Shown here: positions 33,517 through 42,952 of the stretch, piece after piece
Layout: each line of letters starts with the position of its first letter
Position numbering within the stretch: position 1 is the first letter of the stretch
Assembly (NCBI GenBank): GCA_022841325.1
Contig: JALHRS010000031.1
Location: 1-64,000 of the forward strand
Source: Lysobacterales bacterium
Lineage (GTDB): Bacteria > Pseudomonadota > Gammaproteobacteria > Xanthomonadales > SZUA-5
Reading direction: 5' to 3'
Length of the DNA stretch: 64,000 nt
Program-made: the position numbers and the translations under genes
Notes under the pieces: generated by a model
Database searches by the model: none
Told to the model about the DNA's origin: nothing
The model's input: only the letters and a program-made list of their open reading frames with translations

Positions 33517-34335
33517 ATGACCCTGCCCATGAAACCGCGCTCCTTTGCCCTCACCATAGCCGGATCTGATTCAGGCGGGGGCGCCGGTATCCAGGCCGAT
33601 CTGCGCAGCTTTGCCAGCCAGGGCGTTTACGGACTCAGCGCCATCACCGCAGTGACGGCGCAGAATTCGCGAGAAGTGAGCGCCGTGCAAGTGCTGTCCA
33701 CGCGCCTGATCCGGGCCCAGATTCAGGCGGTGGCCAGCGATTTTCCGGTGGCGGCGGTCAAGACCGGCATGCTGGCCAGTCGCACCATCGTGCGCCTGGT
33801 CGCGGCCGCAGCCCGGGGCGCGCTGGCGAATCGTCCCTGGGTGGTTGATCCGGTGATGATCGCCACCTCTGGCGCGACCCTGCTGCGGGCCGACGCCGAG
33901 CGCAGCGTGCGCGAGGACCTGCTGCCGCTGGCCACCGTGCTGACGCCGAACGTGCCGGAAGCCGAAGTGCTGCTGGGTCGCCGGCTGAGCCGTCAGAGCC
34001 AGCTCGAGCGGGCCGCGGCCGATCTGCGCGAACTGGGCGCGCAGGCCGTGCTGCTCAAGGGTGGGCACGTCCCCGGGCCGGAGGTCATCGACGTCTACGC
34101 CGATGCCGGCGGCATCATCCTGTATCGGGCCGTGCGCCGACGCCTCAACGGACACGGCACCGGATGCTGCCTGGCCTCGCTGGTCGCGGCCCGACTGGCG
34201 CTGGGCGAGGCTCCGGCTACCGCGGTGGCTGCCGCGATCGCCGCTTTCCGAGTGGCGCTGGAACACGGCGCCGTGGTGGGCAGCGCGCCGGTCTGGGTTC
34301 CGTACCCGCTGGGGCCGCAGGAACTGCGCAGCTAA
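33517..34335 (+). CDS. thiD: hydroxymethylpyrimidine/phosphomethylpyrimidine kinase
   Basis: A 272-residue ribokinase-fold enzyme that phosphorylates HMP and HMP-P in thiamine synthesis. The N-terminal [20 protein letters not shown], the middle TAQNSREV region, the ATP segment [10 protein letters not shown] and the C-terminal anion hole [11 protein letters not shown] are all present. Start candidates are ATG 33517 ([10 protein letters not shown]) and ATG 33529; the track's TTG at 33499 is less likely. No other thi gene is adjacent. The leader contains the B' arm of the interleaved repeats. Confidence 0.94.
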   Translation: MTLPMKPRSFALTIAGSDSGGGAGIQADLRSFASQGVYGLSAITAVTAQNSREVSAVQVLSTRLIRAQIQAVASDFPVAAVKTGMLASRTIVRLVAAAARGALANRPWVVDPVMIATSGATLLRADAERSVREDLLPLATVLTPNVPEAEVLLGRRLSRQSQLERAAADLRELGAQAVLLKGGHVPGPEVIDVYADAGGIILYRAVRRRLNGHGTGCCLASLVAARLALGEAPATAVAAAIAAFRVALEHGAVVGSAPVWVPYPLGPQELRS

Positions 34336-34354
34336 GTGGAGACGCAAGATCCGC

Positions 34355-35368
34355 TCAGGCGTTCCTGATCCGGGCCACCAGGGCCGCCGTGAACTCGTCG
34401 GTGCCGGCATTGCCGCCCATGTCGCGGGTGAGTCGGTCCCGGGCCGTGAGCGTGGCGGTGATGGCCGCACGCAGTCGCGCGGCAGCATCGGCCAGCCCCA
34501 GGTGATCGAGCATCAGGGCCGCCGCCAGCAGCAGCGCGATCGGATTGGCCACACCCTTGCCGGCAATATCCGGCGCGGAACCGTGAACCGCCTCGAAGAT
34601 GGCCGCATCGGTGCCGATATTGGCGCCGGGCGCCAGGCCCAGGCCGCCCACCAGTCCGGCACACAGATCGGACAGGATGTCGCCGAACAGATTGGTGGTG
34701 ACGATGACATCGAATTGATGCGGGTCCATCACCAGCTGCATGCAGGCGTTGTCGACGATCATGTCGTTGACTTCGATGCCCGGGTAGTCCCTGGCGATGG
34801 CCTTGGCCGTGCGCAGAAACAGGCCCGAAGTGGTCTTCAGGATGTTGGCCTTGTGGACGATGGTGATGCGCTTGCGGCCGGTGCGCACGGCCAGGTCGAA
34901 GGCGTAGCGGGCAATGCGCTCGGAACCGCGGCGGGTCACCTGAATCATCGACTGCGCCATTTCGCCGTCAGCCGAGAGGGTCTGCCCCTCGCTGCGGTAG
35001 GCGCCCTCGGTGTTCTCGCGCACCGTCAGCAGGTCGATGTCGCTGTAGCGCGAACGGGTATTCGGAAAGGACAGCGCCGGCCTGACGTTGGCGTAGAGGT
35101 CGAAGCGGCGGCGCAGTTCCACGTTGAGCGAGGAGAAGCCCTCGCCGACCGGCGTGGTCAACGGCCCCTTCAGGGCGACGCGCGTGCGCGCGATCGACTC
35201 CAGCGTGCTCGCCGGCAGCAGACTGCCCTGTTCTTCCATGGCCGCCAGGCCGGCACTGGCGAATTCGAAGGCCAGACCACAATCGAGCGCCTGAAGAACG
35301 CGTAGCGTGCCGTCAGTGATTTCGGGGCCGATACCGTCGCCACGGATGACCGTGATGGTTTTATTCAT
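34355..35368 (-). CDS. NAD-dependent isocitrate dehydrogenase
   Basis: A 337-residue beta-decarboxylating dehydrogenase: [14 protein letters not shown] at the N-terminus, the substrate loop [30 protein letters not shown], the catalytic Lys in [12 protein letters not shown], and the metal-binding [20 protein letters not shown]. The short length and ENTEGAY signature match the NAD-type isocitrate dehydrogenases of xanthomonads and mitochondria more than the 410-residue NADP enzyme. Homoisocitrate or isopropylmalate dehydrogenase are alternatives, but no leu or lys genes are near. ATG 35368 ([10 protein letters not shown]) is preferred to the upstream ATG. Confidence 0.88.
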   Translation of the reverse strand: MNKTITVIRGDGIGPEITDGTLRVLQALDCGLAFEFASAGLAAMEEQGSLLPASTLESIARTRVALKGPLTTPVGEGFSSLNVELRRRFDLYANVRPALSFPNTRSRYSDIDLLTVRENTEGAYRSEGQTLSADGEMAQSMIQVTRRGSERIARYAFDLAVRTGRKRITIVHKANILKTTSGLFLRTAKAIARDYPGIEVNDMIVDNACMQLVMDPHQFDVIVTTNLFGDILSDLCAGLVGGLGLAPGANIGTDAAIFEAVHGSAPDIAGKGVANPIALLLAAALMLDHLGLADAAARLRAAITATLTARDRLTRDMGGNAGTDEFTAALVARIRNA

Positions 35369-35509
35369 TAGAATTGCCAAGCAATGTGACGTAAATGACT
35401 ACCGGAAGGACTCGCGGTGGGCGTAAACTAGACCCCTGCGCCCGGTGCGGCAACTCGCCGATGGTCGTGGATTGTCATGTGGTTCAGCAGAAAACGAATG
35501 AGGTGGGCG

Positions 35510-36607
35510 ATGCGCACATTGATGGCGATGATCCTGTGTCTGCCGCTGCAGGCACTGGCCCAGGCAGCTCTGCATCAGATCGAGACCATACCGACCAATC
35601 CGGTAGCCGGCAGTGCCTTCCAGATCCGGGTCACGGGTTCCTGGCCCAACACCTGCGCACCCGAAGTCATGCCGGTGGTCGTTGACGGCGTCAACATAGA
35701 CGTCTCCGTGCGCCAGCGTGACGCCATCTGCGGCGCCGCAATCACACCTTATTCCGTCGTGGTCGATCCCGCTGCCGTGGCGCCGACCGGCTTTCCCGGC
35801 AGCCGCATCTATCGGGTTCGTTTCTCGATCAAGGATGCGATCAATCAGCCCAAGTTGCTGGCCTTCCGCACCGTCGATCTGACCAGCCCAAGCGCCCACG
35901 ACATCCAGCCCGAAGCGGGCTTCTGGACGCCGGATACGCTCGGCGAGTTCCAGACCAGCGGCAGCGGCATCGGCTTCATGGTCGAACGCCAGGGCACCAC
36001 GCTGGCCATGACCACCAATGCCTACACCCTGAACGGTCAGGCGGCCTGGTATCTCAGCGCCGGCGCCATCGCCCGCTCGAGCTTCCGCGGCGACCTGCTG
36101 CGATCGATCGGCGGTCAACCGCTCTGGGGCACCTATCGCGGGGCTCAGTCGGTGGAACCTGCGGGCAGTGTCGATATCGAATTCACCACCAACTCGACCG
36201 CCGTGGTCTGGTACGCGCGGCCCGGCGGCGAAGGCATCTTCGACGAACTGGAACTGATGCCGATCTCGATCCATCGGATGAACTTCGCGCTGGCGGCCGA
36301 CGGTCGGGCCCTGGCCGGCGTCTGGGCCTTCAGTGGCTATGACCCGAACAGCCAGGTCTCACCCAAGACCCTGCGCTTCAGCTACCGCGAAGACCGCATC
36401 CTCGCCACCGAAGCCATTCTGGTGTCTGCGGAAGGCTATGAACTGCGCTGCGTCATCGATCCGGAACAGGCGGAAGTGGCGCCCTCGGTCTGTCGGCTGC
36501 TCTACGGCGGCGCCGATGTCGCCCGCTTCGACAACAACGGTCTGACCCGCCTCTCCGGCCACAGCGCCAACGGCGACGACATCACGCTGGTGCGTCTGGG
36601 CGACTGA
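35510..36607 (+). CDS. secreted protein with Trp-Tyr-rich module, function unknown
   Basis: A 365-residue exported protein. The signal peptide MRTLMAMILCLPLQALAQA starts at ATG 35510, which is preceded by GAGGTG at good spacing; upstream ATGs at 35477 and 35498 are possible. Residues about 25-120 look like an immunoglobulin-like beta domain with Cys pairs. The rest carries a module with AGFWTPDTLGEFQTSGSGIGF and GQAAWYLSAG, related to the repeats at the end of the metallopeptidase at 2457. No catalytic motif is evident. A cell-surface or extracellular binding role is a guess. Confidence 0.6.
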   Translation: MRTLMAMILCLPLQALAQAALHQIETIPTNPVAGSAFQIRVTGSWPNTCAPEVMPVVVDGVNIDVSVRQRDAICGAAITPYSVVVDPAAVAPTGFPGSRIYRVRFSIKDAINQPKLLAFRTVDLTSPSAHDIQPEAGFWTPDTLGEFQTSGSGIGFMVERQGTTLAMTTNAYTLNGQAAWYLSAGAIARSSFRGDLLRSIGGQPLWGTYRGAQSVEPAGSVDIEFTTNSTAVVWYARPGGEGIFDELELMPISIHRMNFALAADGRALAGVWAFSGYDPNSQVSPKTLRFSYREDRILATEAILVSAEGYELRCVIDPEQAEVAPSVCRLLYGGADVARFDNNGLTRLSGHSANGDDITLVRLGD

Positions 36608-36670
36608 CACCGGCACTGCCTGGCGCGAGCCCTTCATCGGCTGGCGCCAGAGCCATCATCCGCGTTGCGA

Positions 36671-37045
36671 TCAGCCGGCTGCCGGGGCACTCCCGGCATC
36701 TGCGGCAGCGAGTTCGTCGAGAAAATCGACCGCCCGGCGCAGATGCGGGATGACGATCGAGCCACCAACCACCAGGCCCACGCTCATCGCCTCGAAGATC
36801 TCCTCGAAGCTGAGCCCGGCCTGCCGGCATTGCGCCAGGTGGTAGCTGACGCAGTCGTCGCAACGCAGCACCAGCGAGGCCACCAGGCCCAGCAGCTCCT
36901 TGGTGCGCACATCCAGATGCCCACCCTCGCCGTAACACTGGCGATCGAGTGCGAAGAAGCGCCGCGCGACCTGATTGTCGATGCCGAGGATGCGCTCGTT
37001 CATGCGCTGCCGGTAAGACACGAACTCCTTCAGACGCCCGCTCAT
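36671..37045 (-). CDS. carboxymuconolactone decarboxylase/AhpD-family protein
   Basis: A 124-residue helical protein of the CMD superfamily with the redox-type motif RCDDCVSYHLAQC, i.e. a CxxC followed by His, as in AhpD-like peroxidase-reducing proteins. Family members act either as decarboxylases or as alkylhydroperoxidases; the CxxCxxxH pattern favours the second. It overlaps the upstream glutaredoxin gene by four bases, which links it to thiol redox chemistry. Length is normal for a single-domain member. Confidence 0.85.
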   Translation of the reverse strand: MSGRLKEFVSYRQRMNERILGIDNQVARRFFALDRQCYGEGGHLDVRTKELLGLVASLVLRCDDCVSYHLAQCRQAGLSFEEIFEAMSVGLVVGGSIVIPHLRRAVDFLDELAAADAGSAPAAG

Positions 37046-37308
37046 GCAGCGCTCCCGGCCAGCATCGGATCCAGCTTGCCGGCGCGGTCCAGCGCCACCA
37101 GATCATCATGGCCACCGACATGCTCGCCATTGATGAAGATCTGCGGCACGGTTCGGCGCTGACTGCGGGTCAGCATTTCCTCACGCCGCTGTGGCGACAG
37201 ATCCACCCGGATTTCCTCGATTTGGGTCGCGCCCTTGCGCGACAGCAAGCCCTTGGCGGCTATGCAATAAGGGCAGATCGCCGTGGTGTACATCTCGATT
37301 CTTGCCAT
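37042..37308 (-). CDS. grxC: glutaredoxin 3
   Basis: An 88-residue glutaredoxin with the dithiol site CPYC at residues 12-15, the cis-proline segment RTVPQIFINGEHVGG and the glutathione-binding GGHDDL loop. It reduces disulfides and glutathionylated proteins in the cytosol using glutathione. The ATG overlaps nothing upstream. Its stop overlaps the start of the CMD-family gene (ATGA), so the two are translationally coupled. Confidence 0.94.
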   Translation of the reverse strand: MARIEMYTTAICPYCIAAKGLLSRKGATQIEEIRVDLSPQRREEMLTRSQRRTVPQIFINGEHVGGHDDLVALDRAGKLDPMLAGSAA

Positions 37309-37382
37309 GGGCGTTTACTCCGGGTTGGATGAGGGGAAGGCAATGCGCGCCGCCGGCTCGCTGGCGCCAGCAACGCAATGAT

Positions 37383-37703
37383 CTACAGACAATGCTCAGG
37401 TTTGGGCAGGCCGGCCACTTTGCAAGCCTGCCTGGCCGGGCCATCCGGGAACAACTGGTACAGGCGGCGACTGCTGGCACGGGCTTCGCCCAGCAAGGGG
37501 GCGATGGCCTTGACCAGCACCCGCATCGGTGGACTGAGCCCGAATCGGGCGTGGTAGTCGCGCAGGAATTCCACCACTGCCCAGTGATCGGCGCTCAGCA
37601 CCAGGCCTTCGGCAGCTGCGGTGATTTCCGCAAACTGGGCGTTCCAGGTCGTGGAATCGAGCAGATAACCCTGCTCGTCACACTCGAAATTGCTCGCGTC
37701 CAA
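37383..37703 (-). CDS. tusE: DsrC/TusE-family sulfur carrier with both cysteines
   Basis: A 106-residue sulfur-relay protein: YLLDSTTWNAQFAEITAA, LSADHWAVVEFLRDYHARFG, and the C-terminal arm ARQACKVAGLPKPEHCL. The penultimate Cys accepts persulfide sulfur for tRNA 2-thiouridine synthesis (TusE role). A second Cys eleven residues earlier, where E. coli TusE has Thr, gives the two-Cys arm of DsrC proteins that form an internal disulfide or trisulfide. No dsrAB genes are in the window. It is the last gene of the tusD-tusC-tusB-tusE operon, directly abutting tusB. Confidence 0.92.
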   Translation of the reverse strand: MDASNFECDEQGYLLDSTTWNAQFAEITAAAEGLVLSADHWAVVEFLRDYHARFGLSPPMRVLVKAIAPLLGEARASSRRLYQLFPDGPARQACKVAGLPKPEHCL

Positions 37704-37991
37704 TCAGCTCCACTCCAGCAATACCCGATGCGCCGCAATCAGCTGCCACCATTGCCGATCATCGATCAGTTCGATGTCCGACGGCACCATCAGGCCCGGC
37801 GACAGCGCAATCTGCGGGATCACGCAGCGCAGCTCAAGCGCCAGACCGCGCTTCCATTCCGCGATCGCCCGCAGATCGGCCATGGCGCCGTCGAGCAGCA
37901 CCAGCACATCGCCCTCGGCCAGGGCCTGTGCCAGCTGGGACCAGTGTTCGCGGGCATCGGGGCCCACCGACAGATGATGCAGTGCGCTCAT
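37704..37991 (-). CDS. tusB: sulfurtransferase complex subunit TusB (DsrH-like)
   Basis: A 95-residue protein of the DsrH/TusB family, recognised mainly by the short ALAEGDVLVLLDGAMADL core and by lying between tusC and tusE with no intergenic gap. TusBCD is a hexamer that takes persulfide from TusA and hands it to TusE in the 2-thiolation of tRNA wobble uridine. The residue used as a sulfur acceptor in some DsrH proteins is not evident; one Cys (LRCVIP) lies mid-protein. Confidence 0.75.
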   Translation of the reverse strand: MSALHHLSVGPDAREHWSQLAQALAEGDVLVLLDGAMADLRAIAEWKRGLALELRCVIPQIALSPGLMVPSDIELIDDRQWWQLIAAHRVLLEWS

Positions 37992-38330
37992 TCACCACAC
38001 CTGCAGGGCGGCATGCCGCAGCCAGGTGCGCCAGGCGGGCGGGTCGATCCAGTGCAGCGGCAGAGCTGGCTGACGCCCAGCCAGCGCATCCGGACAGGGT
38101 CCGCGAGCGATGATCGGCGCCAGATCCAGCAGGGCCAGACTGGAAAAAGCCCGGGAAACATCGCTGGGCGCAGCCGGGTCCGGCAGCAACCACTGCAGCG
38201 CCGGCCCGGCCGCGCCTATCTCCACGGGCACCTCCAGTGCCGCCGCCGCCTGCAACAGGTCGAAGCTGCTGCGCCAATTTGCACCCGGTTGATCGGAGCC
38301 GAGCAGCAGGATGCGCAAGGGCCCGCTCAT
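37992..38330 (-). CDS. tusC: sulfurtransferase complex subunit TusC (DsrF-like)
   Basis: A 112-residue DsrF/TusC-type protein. The N-terminal ILLLGSDQPGANWRSSFDLLQAAAALEVPVEIG has the DsrE-fold pattern, less conserved than TusD. It overlaps tusD by four bases and abuts tusB. It is assigned by fold pattern and operon position; sequence identity to the E. coli protein is expected to be low. Confidence 0.75.
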   Translation of the reverse strand: MSGPLRILLLGSDQPGANWRSSFDLLQAAAALEVPVEIGAAGPALQWLLPDPAAPSDVSRAFSSLALLDLAPIIARGPCPDALAGRQPALPLHWIDPPAWRTWLRHAALQVW

Positions 38331-38683
38331 GCCCGTGGGGCCCCGAAGCGCAGGACCCGATCGGCACGCTCGACAGCACCCAGCCAGTCCGCCAGTCCAC
38401 CCAGGCGAAACGGCGCCAACAAGGGCAGGCCCTCAGCGCCCGCCCTGGCCAGGGCGGTGCGACAGACGACGCAGTCCAGGCCAGTGCTCGTGACGAGGGC
38501 GGCCAGCTGCCTGATCAGCGGACTGTCCTGGTGCGGGTTCAGAGCCGCATAAGCGCCTTTGTGGTACAAAAACAGGGTGTCGAGGGTAGCCCCGGACTCA
38601 CCGGCGATCTCCAGCATGCGCGCGGCGAGCCGCAGCGCCTGCGAGTTCGCCGGATCACCCAGCACCATCACGGACAAACGCAT
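38327..38683 (-). CDS. tusD: sulfurtransferase complex subunit TusD (DsrE-like)
   Basis: A 118-residue DsrE-fold protein that carries the active-site cysteine of TusBCD; the candidate is in STGLDCVVCRTALARAG, the position of Cys78 in E. coli TusD. The FLYHKGAYAALNP segment also matches the family. It is the first gene of the operon. Its start codon (38683-38681) and the start codon of the divergent bepA gene (38682) share a CATG, so the two genes overlap at their 5' ends. Confidence 0.88.
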   Translation of the reverse strand: MRLSVMVLGDPANSQALRLAARMLEIAGESGATLDTLFLYHKGAYAALNPHQDSPLIRQLAALVTSTGLDCVVCRTALARAGAEGLPLLAPFRLGGLADWLGAVERADRVLRFGAPRA

Positions 38684-40193
38684 GATCAGCCATCATTTCA
38701 ACGCCGGATCTCAAACTATACGCGTCAGGGGCGGACTGGGCTGGCTGGCCCTGCTGTGGCTGACGGGCGCCACACCGGCATGGAGTCAAAGCAGCACCGA
38801 CCTGCCGGACCTGGGAGATTCCTCCGGCCGCGTGCTCAGCGCCGAGACCGAGCGCGAATATTCCGATGGACTGCTGCGCCAGTTGCGCAACTACGGGCTG
38901 AGCATCGACGACGCCGAACTGGTCGAGTACTACGAGACCCTGGCCAACCGTCTGGTGCAGGCCAGCGGCCGCACCGAAACCCGATTCCACTTCGAGATGA
39001 TCGACGTGCCGGTGGTCAACGCCTTCGCCTCTCCGGGCGGTCTGGTGGTGACCTTTTCGGAGTTGATGCTGCAGGCCGACAACGAAAGCGAGCTGGCCGG
39101 CGTGCTCAGCCACGAGATTGCCCATGTCACCCAGCGACACATCGCGCGGGCGATGGAGAGCTCGATCGAAGACGTGCTGCCGATCCTGATTGGCGCCGTG
39201 GCGCTGGCCGTAGCCACCCGCGGACAAGGTGATGGCGGACAGGCAGCGATGGCCGGCGGGATCGCGCTGATGCAGCAGCGGCAGATCAACTTCACCCGCG
39301 ACAACGAGCACGAGGCCGACCGGGTCGGCATCCAGACCCTGGCCAAAGCCGGATTTGACCCCACTGGCATGGCCGATTTCTTCGCCAAGATCGGCTTGCT
39401 CAACCGCACCCAGGGCGAGAAGCCGCCGGAATACCTGCAATCCCATCCGGTCACCACCACGCGCATCGCCGAAGCCAAGGCCCGCGCCGACAAGCTGCGG
39501 GTGGGTACGCAGCAGACCAGTCTGGACTTCGCCCTGATGCGTGAGCGCCTGCGCGTGCTGACCTCGCGCGAATTGCCGGCACTGGTGCGTTATTACAAGG
39601 ACAGCAAGCGTGCCCGGGATGCCGACAAGCGCGCCCAGAGCTATGGTCTGGCGCTGGCGCAGTCGCGGCTGGGCGCCCACGCAGAAGCCCGTGAGGCGCT
39701 GACGCTGCTGGCCGAGGGCGACCCGCGTCGCTTGAGCTATCAGCTGGCCCTGGCCGAGGTCGATCGCGCCGAACGTCTGTTCGACGCCGCCGACGCACGC
39801 TACCAGCATCTGCTGGCAGAACGTCCGGGCCACCGGGTGATATCCATTGCCTACGCCCGCAGCCAGATCGAACGCAACACCCCGGCCGCCGGCAAACGGG
39901 CCGTGGATGCCTTGCGAGCGCTGATTCGCAGCTACGGCGACGACCCATCGCTGCAGGAGCTCTATGCCCGCGCCAACCAGCTGGCCGGCGATCCGGTGCG
40001 CGCCGCCGAAGCCTATGCCCAGTCCTTCTTCCTGCGCGGCAAATACGAAGACGCCATGCACCAGCTGGAGCAGACTGCGGCCCGCAACGACCTGGACTAC
40101 TACGACCGGGCACGCATCGACGCCCAGATTGCCCGGTGGCAGCCGGTGGTCCTGCGCGAGCGCAAGCGCGCCGAGGATTCGGATCGCGGGTGA
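38682..40193 (+). CDS. bepA: periplasmic M48 metalloprotease with TPR tail (BepA-like)
   Basis: A protease of about 503 residues of the BepA/YfgC class that degrades or assembles outer-membrane proteins such as LptD. After a signal peptide (ending near TPAWSQ), the zinc site HEIAHVTQRH appears near residue 140 with the downstream zinc Glu in NEHEADRVGI. TPR-like helices follow from about residue 300. The track start at 38559 would lie inside tusD; ATG 38682 is the only plausible start. The divergent partner is tusD. Confidence 0.9.
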   Translation: MISHHFNAGSQTIRVRGGLGWLALLWLTGATPAWSQSSTDLPDLGDSSGRVLSAETEREYSDGLLRQLRNYGLSIDDAELVEYYETLANRLVQASGRTETRFHFEMIDVPVVNAFASPGGLVVTFSELMLQADNESELAGVLSHEIAHVTQRHIARAMESSIEDVLPILIGAVALAVATRGQGDGGQAAMAGGIALMQQRQINFTRDNEHEADRVGIQTLAKAGFDPTGMADFFAKIGLLNRTQGEKPPEYLQSHPVTTTRIAEAKARADKLRVGTQQTSLDFALMRERLRVLTSRELPALVRYYKDSKRARDADKRAQSYGLALAQSRLGAHAEAREALTLLAEGDPRRLSYQLALAEVDRAERLFDAADARYQHLLAERPGHRVISIAYARSQIERNTPAAGKRAVDALRALIRSYGDDPSLQELYARANQLAGDPVRAAEAYAQSFFLRGKYEDAMHQLEQTAARNDLDYYDRARIDAQIARWQPVVLRERKRAEDSDRG

Positions 40194-40194
40194 T

Positions 40195-40236
40195 CTGGTT
40201 GCTGGTTGCTGGTTGCTGGTTGCTGGTTGCTGGTTG
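40195..40236. repeat. 7-bp tandem array (CTGGTTG x6)
   Basis: Six perfect CTGGTTG units start one base after the bepA stop codon. It is a uniform variant of the GGTTGNY family. Confidence 0.95.
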
Positions 40237-40255
40237 GCGCGAGAGTACCGCGGCT

Positions 40256-40333
40256 GTGGAGGGCGCCGCGCTGCGGCGCCGATTTGCCTGGCCGAAAGAT
40301 CCAGAGCGGCCGCGCAGGCGCGCGTCCCTCCTC
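40256..40333. repeat. two-hairpin dispersed element, inverse copy of 14704-14781
   Basis: GTGGAGGGCGCCGCGCTGCG and GCGGCCGCGCAGGCGCGCGT are the reverse complements of the two ends of the element at 14704, with a different 25-base centre. No gene is seen between bepA and phoB. Confidence 0.8.
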
Positions 40334-40511
40334 AAGGCCGCTCCGATCCAGCAACATCGTTCATGGCCGTGGGCGGCGACGGGTCCAGGCCGGCGGCTCT
40401 CCGTGACCCCGACCGAAACACCTGAACTCATACCCGGACTACCCGACAAAACCATCAAACTGCCGCCCGCAACCTCCCGAAATCACGCGCCCAGGGCATT
40501 ATTTTGTGACA

Positions 40512-40529
40512 CCGTCACACTCTGGTCAT
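40512..40529 (+). promoter_or_regulatory. candidate Pho box upstream of phoB
   Basis: CCGTCAC-ACTC-TGGTCAT reads as two 7-mers with an 11-base period, resembling the Pho box CTGTCAT-N4-CTGTCAT. It lies about 56 bases before the phoB start codon, which would fit autoregulation by phospho-PhoB. The match is imperfect. Confidence 0.5.
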
Positions 40530-40584
40530 ATTTTCGCCTTTGAATCGGCGTACCTGGGGTCGGCAACAGTCGCTGGAGAAGTTC

Positions 40585-41274
40585 GTGGAGCAACGGGTTC
40601 TGGTAGTCGAGGACGAGACTGCGATTCGGGACATGATCGCGTTCGCGCTGAAACGTGCGAGCCTGGTACCGATGCTGGCCGAGGACGCGCGCGCCGCTCA
40701 ACTCCTGATCGCCGACCGTCTGCCTGATCTGGTGCTGCTCGACTGGATGTTGCCCGGTACCAGCGGCCTCGAGTTCGCCCGGCGCCTGCGCCGTGAGGAA
40801 CTGACCCGGGACATTCCGATCATCATGCTGACCGCGCGCGGCGAGGAAGACGATCGGGTCATGGGCCTGGACGCCGGCATCGACGACTATGTGGTCAAGC
40901 CCTTCTCCACCCGTGAGCTGGTGGCGCGCATCCGTGCCGTGCTGCGGCGCACCCAGCCGCACGGCGATGGCCAGACCATCAGCCTCGGTGGCCTGACCCT
41001 GGACACGCTCAGCCACCGGGTCTTCGCCAATGACCGTCCGGTGCAGCTGGGGCCTACCGAATACCGTTTGCTGGCCTTTTTCATGACCCACCCCGAGCGG
41101 GTCTACACCCGCAGTCAGTTGCTCGACAATGTCTGGGGCAGCGGTGTCTACGTCGAAGAACGCACCGTCGACGTGCATATCCGGCGTTTGCGCAAGAGCC
41201 TGGAACCGTGCGCGCTGGAGGATTACATCCAGACCGTGCGCGGCGCCGGTTATCGTTTTTCAACGACGGTCTGA
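40585..41274 (+). CDS. phoB: phosphate regulon response regulator
   Basis: A 229-residue OmpR-class regulator: the receiver domain has acidic residues EDE, phospho-acceptor Asp in [10 protein letters not shown], Thr in MLTARG and Lys in YVVKPFS. The winged-helix DNA-binding domain has [16 protein letters not shown] and [11 protein letters not shown]. PhoB activates phosphate-scavenging genes under phosphate limitation. GTG 40585 ([11 protein letters not shown]) has GGAG at 8 bases and is preferred to the track start. A candidate Pho box lies upstream, and phoR, ppk and ppx follow. Confidence 0.95.
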   Translation: MEQRVLVVEDETAIRDMIAFALKRASLVPMLAEDARAAQLLIADRLPDLVLLDWMLPGTSGLEFARRLRREELTRDIPIIMLTARGEEDDRVMGLDAGIDDYVVKPFSTRELVARIRAVLRRTQPHGDGQTISLGGLTLDTLSHRVFANDRPVQLGPTEYRLLAFFMTHPERVYTRSQLLDNVWGSGVYVEERTVDVHIRRLRKSLEPCALEDYIQTVRGAGYRFSTTV

Positions 41275-41380
41275 CCGGTCAGGGAGCCGGCGGCAGCGGA
41301 CTGCCTCGGACGGCAAGATGGTCTCGTCCGGAGCATTCCTGCCCGCTTGAGTCAGGCACCCGTCAGATGCCCGCTCTGCG

Positions 41381-41465
41381 TAGCCCGGAAGTGCGCGAAG
41401 CGCTCTCCGGGAGAAGAAGCGAAGAGCGCCGGAGACCGCAGCGCGTCACGCCCGGCCTACAGGGC
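41381..41465. repeat. dispersed palindrome between phoB and phoR
   Basis: GTAGCCCGGAAGTGCGCGAAGCGCTCTCCGGGAG followed by GGCCTACAGGGC is related to copies near 18370 and 61950. The 315-base phoB-phoR gap holds this and no gene. Confidence 0.75.
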
Positions 41466-41589
41466 AATGCGGCGTCCCGGCAGGTGATGCGGGATACTGT
41501 GCAGGCGAGTGCCAGCCCTCGCCAGAGCACTCGGCGAACACTGTGGCCATGCTGACCTGATCTTGGTGCACACTCAGGACCTTTCCCCG

Positions 41590-42909
<1,320 letters not shown>

Positions 42910-42952
42910 TGCATCTGCTAGCTTTGTCATTCTCGAATCCAGCGTCTGACCC

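Noticed and set aside
42920-42945. Pho box before ppk
   Set aside because: Only one TTTGTCAT half-site is seen; the second 7-mer at 11-base spacing is missing.
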